Below are positions 1 through 6,201 of a stretch of DNA of 6,284 bases, one piece after another (within the stretch, counting starts at the first letter, position 1; each line of letters begins with the position of its first letter). Made by a program: the position numbers and the translations under genes. The stretch comes from an uncultured Rhodopirellula sp. (GTDB taxonomy: Bacteria; Planctomycetota; Planctomycetia; Pirellulales; Pirellulaceae). The DNA lies in assembly GCA_913061385.1 (NCBI GenBank), contig CAJXTM010000248.1:1-6284 (forward strand), in the 5' to 3' direction. Under the pieces are notes generated by a model that was not told the origin of the DNA, searched no databases, and was given only the letters and a program-made list of their open reading frames with translations.

Positions 1-48
1 CGAGATCAGCCTCGGTCTCGTGGGCTCGGAGATGTGTATAAGAGACAG
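1..48 (+). other. Residual Illumina Nextera i7 adapter (non-genomic)
   Basis: Bases 15-48 match the 34-base Nextera Read 2 transposase adapter exactly, as I remember it. It ends in the 19-base Tn5 mosaic end AGATGTGTATAAGAGACAG at 30-48. Bases 1-6 (CGAGAT) are the end of the P7 primer. Bases 7-14 (CAGCCTCG) fit the i7 index N710 in adapter orientation. The order P7 end, index, adapter, insert is that of a read-through fragment that was assembled without trimming. The mosaic end here is a library artefact and not evidence of a transposon. Genomic sequence starts at about base 49. Confidence 0.97.
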
Positions 49-85
49 CTCTGGTATTGTTAGCCAGCACTGACGCGGGGGAGAA

Positions 86-117
86 CGTTCCCATCGGCCC
101 TGAGGTCGGCGGGAACG
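86..117 (+). other. Strong RNA hairpin upstream of cimA
   Basis: CGTTCCC (86-92) pairs perfectly with GGGAACG (111-117). Inside it CGGCC (95-99) pairs with GGTCG (104-108) with one G-U wobble, closing a CTGA tetraloop (100-103). Between the two helices lie one A-C mismatch and one T-G wobble. The stem is thus about 14 bp with one mismatch. No T-run follows, so it is not itself an intrinsic terminator. It could be the 3' part of an upstream transcript or small RNA, or the first stem of a leader whose second stem is the terminator at 143-176. The contig edge removes the context needed to decide. Confidence 0.6.
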
Positions 118-142
118 AGTCAATAATCCTGAGTGACATTTC

Positions 143-176
143 ACCCTCGACCCCTGCAAAGGTTCGGGGGTTTTTT
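143..176 (+). terminator. Rho-independent terminator (or attenuator) before cimA
   Basis: ACCCTCGA (143-150) pairs with TCGGGGGT (164-171), an 8-bp stem with one G-U pair. Two further C-G pairs can form inside it if one base is bulged. Six T residues (171-176) follow directly. This is the classic stem plus U-tract layout on the + strand. Its position 67 bases before the cimA start allows two readings: the end of the gene lying beyond the contig edge, or a conditional attenuator of the cimA transcript. The sequence alone does not separate these. Confidence 0.75.
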
Positions 177-242
177 CGTATCCTTACACACGCGGTCGCA
201 GAGACATCACCGCGGACCGATTGAAGAAAGTTCAAAATACCG
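177..242 (+). promoter_or_regulatory. cimA 5' leader, weak ribosome binding site
   Basis: This is the stretch between the T-run and the cimA ATG. I see no credible -35/-10 promoter pair. GAAGAAAG at 223-230 is a purine-rich, weak Shine-Dalgarno candidate, 12 bases before the ATG at 243. A short inverted repeat, CGCGGT (191-196) and ACCGCG (209-214) with a 12-base loop, is present. An overlapping alternative pairs CGGTC (193-197) with GACCG (215-219). Either could be a protein-binding site or chance in GC-rich DNA. If the upstream terminator is efficient, a promoter for cimA must lie here or the terminator must be conditional. Confidence 0.3.
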
Positions 243-1838
243 ATGAATTTGAATCCGATCCAGATTTACGACACAACCTTGCGAGACGGATCACAAGGCG
301 AGGGCGTCAGTTTTTCTTTACAAGACAAGCTGAATATCGCCAGACGTTTGGCAGAGTCGGGCATTGATTTCATTGAAGGTGGGTATCCACTATCAAACGA
401 AAAGGATGTCGCATTTTTCGAGCAAATCCGAGATTACGATCTGGGAAAATCGCAGATATGTGCATTTGGCATGACGCGCCGCAAGTCCATGAAGGCAGAA
501 GACGATCCAGGCATGCAGGCCTTGGTTCAAGCCCAAACGCCCTGCATCACGCTGGTGGGTAAGACCTGGGACTATCACGCTACCGAAGTTCTCCGCGTGA
601 CCCTCGACGAAAACGTGGACATGATTGGCGAGAGCGGTGAGTTTCTGGCCCGCCATGCACAGCTCATTTATGACGCTGAACATTTTTTTGATGGCTTCAA
701 TGCAAACCCTGACTACGCGATCAAGACGCTCATCTCAGCCGCATCCGCAGGTGCAAAGTGGCTGGTCCTGTGTGACACCAATGGGGGTACCCTGCCCGAG
801 CGAATAGCAGAAGTGACTCATAAGGTCGTATCCGAGTTGTCAGACTATGACACCTCGGTGGGAATTCACACACACAACGATGGTGAACTTGCTGTCGCGA
901 ACTCATTGGCCGCCGTTGACGCCGGGGCGTTGCAGGTGCAGGGTACCATCAACGGAATTGGCGAGCGTTGCGGAAACGCAGATCTCATCTCGGTCATCTC
1001 AAACCTTGCTCTCAAAAAAGAAGGCTACAGCGTTCTTGGTGGAAAACCATTGACTCACCTGACTGAGCTAAGTCGTTACGTTTACGAAACGGCAAACCTA
1101 CAATGGAAGAACGGTCAGGCATTTGTAGGTCAGAGTGCTTTTGCTCACAAAGGAGGGATGCATGTCCACGCCATCAACAAATCCTCCAAAACCTATGAAC
1201 ACATCGATCCCGCTCTGGTTGGGAATGAGCGGCGGATCCTCGTCAGTGAACTGTCAGGCCGGAGCAACATTGTTGCGATAGCTACCAAGCACAACATTGA
1301 CGACAATCGGGAACTAATGGACAAGATCCTGAACGAGGTCGTTCGCCTCGAGAACCAGGGTTACCAATTTGAAAATGCTGGTGCCTCATTTGATCTGCTT
1401 GTAAAACGGATCGCCGGAACCTACACCTCACACTTTTCACCGATCAAATACCGAGTAGTGGCAGGTGATCGAAGCAGTGACCAAAAGCACGTTTTCGCAG
1501 AAGCCATCATCAAACTGAAAGTCCGCGAAACGCTGTGGTTCGACGCCGCCGAAGGACATGGCCCTGTCAATGCCTTGGACGCGGCACTCAGGAAAGCACT
1601 GATGGATGTTTACCCCTCTCTTGGCGACTTGCACCTGATTGACTACAAGGTCCGTGTTGTCGATTCCGGTGCGGGAACAGCCGCATCCATCCGCGTGAAC
1701 ATCGAAAGTGGTGACGAAGAAGAAACTTGGGGCACCATCGGTGTCAGCGAGAATATCATCGAGGCGAGTTGGCAAGCACTCGTCGACTCAGTGGAATACA
1801 AGTTGCACAAAGATGAACTGCCGCTCGGCGGCAATTAA
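243..1838 (+). CDS. cimA: (R)-citramalate synthase
   Basis: Condenses pyruvate with acetyl-CoA to (R)-citramalate, the first step of the pyruvate route to 2-oxobutyrate and isoleucine; cytosolic. The N-terminal HMGL-like TIM barrel (about residues 5-280) opens with DTTLRDG, giving R14 and metal ligand D15. HTHND supplies H209 and H211, and GIGERCGNAD supplies N245; the 34-residue gap from H211 to N245 equals that in LeuA-type enzymes. FAHKGGMHVHA (300-310) is the typical linker motif. From F383 to about 525 lies a LeuA-like regulatory domain, with YPSLGDLHLIDYKVRV from 457 and WGTIGVSENIIEASW from 496, the signature of the CimA type rather than 2-isopropylmalate synthase. At 531 aa it has the usual length for this type and looks intact. 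ATG 243 puts the first barrel strand at residue 6, as usual. Feedback inhibition by isoleucine is plausible from the regulatory domain but is inferred. Homocitrate or isopropylmalate synthase activity is a less likely alternative. Confidence 0.93.
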   Translation: MNLNPIQIYDTTLRDGSQGEGVSFSLQDKLNIARRLAESGIDFIEGGYPLSNEKDVAFFEQIRDYDLGKSQICAFGMTRRKSMKAEDDPGMQALVQAQTPCITLVGKTWDYHATEVLRVTLDENVDMIGESGEFLARHAQLIYDAEHFFDGFNANPDYAIKTLISAASAGAKWLVLCDTNGGTLPERIAEVTHKVVSELSDYDTSVGIHTHNDGELAVANSLAAVDAGALQVQGTINGIGERCGNADLISVISNLALKKEGYSVLGGKPLTHLTELSRYVYETANLQWKNGQAFVGQSAFAHKGGMHVHAINKSSKTYEHIDPALVGNERRILVSELSGRSNIVAIATKHNIDDNRELMDKILNEVVRLENQGYQFENAGASFDLLVKRIAGTYTSHFSPIKYRVVAGDRSSDQKHVFAEAIIKLKVRETLWFDAAEGHGPVNALDAALRKALMDVYPSLGDLHLIDYKVRVVDSGAGTAASIRVNIESGDEEETWGTIGVSENIIEASWQALVDSVEYKLHKDELPLGGN

Positions 1839-1913
1839 ACACACAAAAGTTCGCGGCACGAGCTCGCCGACTCAAATTCTCCAAACAGAACCTAGATCTC
1901 AACAAGACGACTG

Positions 1914-4900
1914 ATGAACGAGATTCCTGACCGTTTTGATCACGCAAATGCTGCGAATCGTATCCTGCAAGCATGGAGCGATGCAAAATGCGCACACGCC
2001 GAAGTCAATCCTGACCGAAAGCCATTCACCGTGGTGATTCCACCTCCCAACGTGACAGGTGCGTTGCACCTGGGCCATGGTTTGAACAATACCTTGCAGG
2101 ATATCGTCGTACGTACTCGACGAATGCAAGGCTATGAGGCCCTCTGGATGCCCGGAACAGACCACGCCGGCATAGCAACGCAAGCCGTTGTTGAACGTCG
2201 ACTCAAAGAAAATGAGAATCTATCCCGCCACGACCTGGGGCGAGAGGGGCTGGTCAATCGTATCTGGGACTGGAAGGCACAATACGAAAAACGCATTCTG
2301 GGACAGCTCAAGCGAATGGGGTGCAGCTGCGACTGGGATCGCCTGCGTTTCACCTTGGACGATGTCTGTGCAGCCGCAGTTCGCGCGACGTTCTATGATC
2401 TGTTCAGCAAACGCATGATCTATCGTGGCAAGCGTCTGGTGAACTGGGACACTTTCCTGCAAACTGCAGTCAGTAATGACGAAGTTGAAAATGTTACCAA
2501 GAAGGGACATTTCTGGCACTTCACATATCCCGTTATCAATCCAAAGAGTGGCGAACCTGCCCAAGTCGAGATCGCGACCACGCGTCCGGAAACCATGTTG
2601 GGTGATGCAGCTGTTGCAGTTCACCCCGACCCTGCAAAAGCATTCGGGAAAATTGAACTAGAAATCCAGCAGAAGATTGCAGACGCAACTGACAAGGAAA
2701 AGATTGAACTGCAAACCCAACTGGACGCACTCCAAACCAGACGCGAGGAGATGCTTCCGCATCTAGAGCAACTGCGAGATATGGCTCTTGATGGCCGAAA
2801 GCTAATGCTGCCGTTAATGAATCGCGAAATCCCATTGATCGCCGATATCTGGGCCAAACCAGAACTGGGAAGCGGCTGCGTGAAGATCACACCTGCACAT
2901 GACCCCAATGACTACGAAGTTGGGTTGCGTGCCGCACTTCCGATGATCAACATCCTGAATCCAGATGGGACAATCAACGCGGAAGGCGGAAAGTATCAGG
3001 GCCTAACTATCCCACAAGCACGAAAGCAAGTGGTAGCCGATCTCGAAACCCTAGAATTGCTGGGCGAAGTCGAGGATCGTGAAATTGAATTACCGCACAG
3101 TGATCGAAGCAAAACTCCCATCGAGCCGTACCTTGCCGATCAGTGGTTTGTCGCGATGGGAGAATTGGCGCAGTCTGCGATGGACGCAGTCGCAGACAAT
3201 CGTGTGCAAATATTCCCTGAACGCTATCGCAAAGGTTACCTCGACTGGCTCGGAGAAAAACGTGACTGGCCAGTAAGTCGCCAGTTGTGGTGGGGGCATC
3301 GCATTCCTATCTGGTCCACCAACGGGTTGGACGAAAGTGCTGCCAATGATGTCGTAGCCCAGCTATCAACGATGCCGGCACATGAAAACGGTGACCTGCA
3401 ATTTCATATTGATAACCGTGAGGAAGGAACGCTTAGTGTTTATGTCTGCATCCGCCAGGAAGACACAGCGGTTGAGTCAGCCGTTGAGTCAATGGGTCTC
3501 ACGCGGGACCCTGACGTACTCGACACCTGGTTCTCATCGGCATTGTGGCCGCACAGCACACTTGGCTGGCCGGAGAAAACGGCTGAACTGGAATACTTCT
3601 ATCCGACAAGCACGCTCATCACATCGCGTGACATCATCACCCTGTGGGTAGCCCGCATGGTACTGATGGGTTTGAACAACATCGGCGAGATTCCATTCAA
3701 GGAAGTCTTCATTCACCCCAAGATCTTGGATGGGCTCGGGGAAACCATGAGCAAAAGCAAGGGCAATGGTGTCGACCCAATCGATGTCATCGACAAGTTT
3801 GGCCCTGATGCGTTGCGTTTTGGACTGGCTCGAATCGCGACCGACACGCAAGACGTTCGAATGCCGGTTCAATATGAATGCCCGCATTGCGAAAAGCTAA
3901 TTGACCAGACCAAGAAGAACCGGTCATTGCCAAAACTGGAGTGTCCGAGCTGCCAAGGTGAATTTTCAACCCAGTGGGCTGAGTCAGAAGAGGACAAAAC
4001 GCTTCCAAAAGGAGCGGTTGTAAGCGAACGCTTCGAGACAGCACGAAACTTCGTCAACAAACTCTGGAATGCCGCCCGATTTGTGCTGATGAATATGGAG
4101 GACTATTCACCACAAACCGTCGCAATCGACGACCTGCCGCTGGAAGATCGCTGGCTATTGAGTCGCTTGGCAACCGTCACCCAACAAGTCAGCGACGGTA
4201 TCGACCACTACAAATTCGCAGAAAGCACGCGGGTTCTTTACAACTTTGCGTGGGACGAATTCTGCAGCTTCTACGTTGAGATCGCGAAACCACGACTAGC
4301 TGACCCCGACAAACGTGCGCTGACACAGGCTGTCATGGCACATGGTCTTGATACGCTCCTAAAACTGCTTCACCCCGTCATGCCCTTTGTGACGGAAGCT
4401 ATCTGGGAGTGCCTGAATGAGGCCGCACCGGAACGCGGGATCCCGAACCCCGCACCATCACCCAAGTTTGTGATGACAGCCCAATGGCCAACTACCATTC
4501 CCGCGCATCACGATGAGTCCATTGAACGTCAGTTCGCTGAATTCCAGGAGGTTGTTGGCGCCATTCGAAAGATTCGCGCGAGTCAGAACATTCCTCCACG
4601 CGAGACAGTTCCCGTTTCCATTCGCTGCAGTGATTCGTCACTCGCCTTATTGCAACCCATGGTTAGTTACTTTGCGAGCCTTGCCGGAGCGGATGTAGTG
4701 GAGATCGGTGCCAAAGCAACCGCATTCGAAACTGACGCCCCACTGGCGCTTACTTCGATTGACGTCGACGTCCACGTCGATCTTGAAAAGTTCATTGATG
4801 TCGAAGCTGAACTTGCACGACTAGAAAAGCTGAAGTCACAGCTTGAAAAGCAGATCAACGGTAAACAACAAAAACTTGGCAACGCAAATTTCGTTGCCCG

Positions 4901-5009
4901 TGCACCTGCAGATGTTGTCGCGAAAGAACGTTCCTCGTTGGCAGATCTCAAAAAGCAGAGCGAGTCCGTCGATGGTGACATCCAACGACTGCGCAAGAAA
5001 TCATCGTAA
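1914..5009 (+). CDS. valS: Valyl-tRNA synthetase
   Basis: Class I synthetase charging tRNA-Val with valine, with hydrolytic editing of mischarged threonine; cytosolic. The Rossmann fold carries HLGH (HIGH motif, residues 52-55). The CP1 editing domain has TTRPET with R224 and VKITPAHDPND with K324, T326, D330 and D333, matching the editing pocket known from Thermus ValRS. WWGHRIPIW (459-467) and DPDVLDTWFSSALWP (from 532) are typical of ValRS. The KMSKS loop reads TMSKS (611-615), keeping catalytic K614. An anticodon-binding helical domain follows at about 705-890, and the C-terminal coiled-coil tRNA arm starts near F960. At 1031 aa it exceeds the roughly 880-950 of common bacterial forms. 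The excess comes from a charged helical insert (about 245-292), a long segment at 468-531, and a CPHC/CPSC module (656-680). The gene follows cimA by 75 bases with no terminator between, so co-transcription is likely. ATG 1914 overlaps a TGA, and no clear Shine-Dalgarno is seen. Confidence 0.97.
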   Translation: MNEIPDRFDHANAANRILQAWSDAKCAHAEVNPDRKPFTVVIPPPNVTGALHLGHGLNNTLQDIVVRTRRMQGYEALWMPGTDHAGIATQAVVERRLKENENLSRHDLGREGLVNRIWDWKAQYEKRILGQLKRMGCSCDWDRLRFTLDDVCAAAVRATFYDLFSKRMIYRGKRLVNWDTFLQTAVSNDEVENVTKKGHFWHFTYPVINPKSGEPAQVEIATTRPETMLGDAAVAVHPDPAKAFGKIELEIQQKIADATDKEKIELQTQLDALQTRREEMLPHLEQLRDMALDGRKLMLPLMNREIPLIADIWAKPELGSGCVKITPAHDPNDYEVGLRAALPMINILNPDGTINAEGGKYQGLTIPQARKQVVADLETLELLGEVEDREIELPHSDRSKTPIEPYLADQWFVAMGELAQSAMDAVADNRVQIFPERYRKGYLDWLGEKRDWPVSRQLWWGHRIPIWSTNGLDESAANDVVAQLSTMPAHENGDLQFHIDNREEGTLSVYVCIRQEDTAVESAVESMGLTRDPDVLDTWFSSALWPHSTLGWPEKTAELEYFYPTSTLITSRDIITLWVARMVLMGLNNIGEIPFKEVFIHPKILDGLGETMSKSKGNGVDPIDVIDKFGPDALRFGLARIATDTQDVRMPVQYECPHCEKLIDQTKKNRSLPKLECPSCQGEFSTQWAESEEDKTLPKGAVVSERFETARNFVNKLWNAARFVLMNMEDYSPQTVAIDDLPLEDRWLLSRLATVTQQVSDGIDHYKFAESTRVLYNFAWDEFCSFYVEIAKPRLADPDKRALTQAVMAHGLDTLLKLLHPVMPFVTEAIWECLNEAAPERGIPNPAPSPKFVMTAQWPTTIPAHHDESIERQFAEFQEVVGAIRKIRASQNIPPRETVPVSIRCSDSSLALLQPMVSYFASLAGADVVEIGAKATAFETDAPLALTSIDVDVHVDLEKFIDVEAELARLEKLKSQLEKQINGKQQKLGNANFVARAPADVVAKERSSLADLKKQSESVDGDIQRLRKKSS

Positions 5010-5023
5010 TTACCGCAACTCAC

Positions 5024-5064
5024 TTTGGCGATTTGCGACCAGAATTCAATCGCAAATCCCCAGG
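5024..5064 (+). terminator. Hairpin after valS, possible terminator without T-run
   Basis: GATTTGCGA (5030-5038) pairs perfectly with TCGCAAATC (5050-5058) over an 11-base loop. After a C-C mismatch the helix continues with two G-C pairs, one T-A and two wobbles, out to 5024 and 5064. It begins 15 bases after the valS stop, where a terminator would sit. No U-tract follows, so intrinsic termination would be atypical. It could be a transcript-end stabiliser, a processing site or a protein-binding palindrome. That it is a real structured element is more certain than its role. Confidence 0.4.
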
Positions 5065-5150
5065 TGCGATATTCAGTTACCAACAACACGGCCAGACCAA
5101 TCGAATCTCATGAACACGCACCCATCACTTCCTTACGGAGCAACGAATCG

Positions 5151-6101
5151 ATGATGCAACTTGGTTTTGTTAGTGCTATCGTGCCGGACATGTCACTCGA
5201 GGCCGTCTTTGCCACAGCAGCCGAAATTGGCTATGAGTGTGTCGAGGTCATGTGCTGGCCTGAGGGAAAAGCAACACGTAGATATGCCGGCATCACCCAC
5301 ATTAATGTCGCAGAATTAAATGACCCGTCGGTCATCGCTTACATCCAGAACCTCACTCAACAGTACGGCGTTGGAATAAGTGGACTTGGATACTACCCAA
5401 ACGCGTTGTCTTGCGACGCTGCTGAGGCCCAGCAGGCGGTCGAGCACATCAATGCAGTCATCACGGCGACGTCAAAACTGGGCCTGACCCGAATGAACAC
5501 ATTCATTGGTCGCGACTGGACCAAAAGCGTTGATGACAATTGGCCAAGGTTCCTCGACACGTGGAAACCAATCATCAAACGCGCGGAAGATCAAGGCGTC
5601 AGTGTCGGCATTGAGAATTGTCCTATGCTATTCACTGCGGACGAATGGCCTGGCGGGAAGAATCTTGCCGGTAGCCCCGCTATCTGGCGGCGAATGTTTA
5701 ATGATATTCCTAGTGATAACTTTGGTCTCAACTATGATCCCTCGCACCTTGTATTCCAGCAGATGGACTATCTGAAACCAATGCGAGAGTTTGCAAACAA
5801 GTTATTTCACATTCATGCAAAAGATGTGAGGGTTGACCATGAGCAATTAAATGACATCGGAATTCTCGCTCACCCCAACGACTACCACTCCCCCAAGTTG
5901 CCGGGCATGGGTGACGTCGATTGGGGGAAATTCTTTTCAACGTTAACAGACACCGGCTATCGTGGGCCTGTCTGCGTTGAGGTTGAAGATCGTGCGTATG
6001 AAGGAAGTGAAGACGACTGCAAATTGGCATTGGTGCAAAGCCATGATTTCCTGCGCAATTACATGCCAGGTGCAAAGCTCCAGCCGGTCAAGCCAGCATG
6101 A
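5151..6101 (+). CDS. Sugar phosphate isomerase/epimerase-like TIM-barrel protein
   Basis: Belongs to the xylose-isomerase-like TIM-barrel family (AP endonuclease 2 fold), which includes sugar epimerases, IolE-type dehydratases and hydroxypyruvate isomerases; the substrate cannot be read from the sequence. The chain opens with a barrel strand ([17 protein letters not shown], residues 4-20) and [12 protein letters not shown]. Likely divalent-metal ligands are E155 (GIENC), D196 with H199 (NYDPSHL), H222 (HIHAKD) and E277 or E279 (VEVED), in the order usual for the family. [18 protein letters not shown] lies after E155. No signal peptide or membrane segment is visible, so it is probably cytosolic. 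The 316-aa length is near the family norm and the gene looks complete. The frame stays open back to a TTG at 5025, but those 42 codons cross the hairpin and show no family resemblance. ATG 5151 (or the adjacent ATG 5154) follows GGAG at 5137-5140 and puts the first strand at the N-terminus. It may be transcribed with valS or separately. Confidence 0.85.
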   Translation: MMQLGFVSAIVPDMSLEAVFATAAEIGYECVEVMCWPEGKATRRYAGITHINVAELNDPSVIAYIQNLTQQYGVGISGLGYYPNALSCDAAEAQQAVEHINAVITATSKLGLTRMNTFIGRDWTKSVDDNWPRFLDTWKPIIKRAEDQGVSVGIENCPMLFTADEWPGGKNLAGSPAIWRRMFNDIPSDNFGLNYDPSHLVFQQMDYLKPMREFANKLFHIHAKDVRVDHEQLNDIGILAHPNDYHSPKLPGMGDVDWGKFFSTLTDTGYRGPVCVEVEDRAYEGSEDDCKLALVQSHDFLRNYMPGAKLQPVKPA

Positions 6102-6201
6102 TGTCGGCACCCACTCGCACAAACGTGCAATACGCACGAGCCACCCGCAGCTGAATACCGGAGCAAGCTTGAACCCCAAGCCATGAATGGCACAGCCGGT
6201 T
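6102..6201. other. Intergenic region after the isomerase gene
   Basis: No gene is supported here. A small inverted repeat, CGTGC (6124-6128) and GCACG (6134-6138) with a 5-base loop, lies 22 bases after the stop codon. It has no T-run and is too short to call a terminator. An ATG at 6183 opens a frame that runs into the tandem repeat and off the contig edge, which I do not accept as a gene on present evidence. Confidence 0.5.

Noticed and set aside
30..48. Tn5 mosaic end as evidence of a transposon
   Set aside because: It is part of the contiguous Nextera adapter with index and P7 end, so it comes from library preparation.
51..224. An open frame (58 codons after the adapter, ending in TGA 222-224) that could be the C-terminus of an upstream protein
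   Set aside because: It runs through both hairpins and the T-run of the terminator, resembles no family I know, and its length is not surprising by chance at this base composition.
904..913. CATTGGCCGC inside cimA, identical to ten bases of the terminal 16-bp repeat
   Set aside because: It is a single match encoding a normal part of the barrel (SLAAV), so it is most likely coincidence and not a dispersed repeat.
1437..1775. A 112-aa frame on the - strand inside cimA
   Set aside because: It lies wholly within a well-supported gene, is not similar to any family I recognise, and is the kind of shadow frame expected opposite coding DNA. The other short overlapping frames were dropped for the same reason.
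1812..1823. KDEL near the C-terminus of CimA
   Set aside because: It is not at the very end of the protein and is an endoplasmic reticulum signal with no meaning in a bacterium.
1853..1866. CGAGCTCG palindrome in the cimA-valS gap as an operator or terminator
   Set aside because: Eight bases with no loop or T-run and only a bulged extension; too little to support a function.
5025..5150. A 42-codon N-terminal extension of the isomerase from TTG 5025
   Set aside because: It overlaps the hairpin after valS and lacks family similarity; the barrel's first strand starts right after ATG 5151, which has a GGAG upstream.
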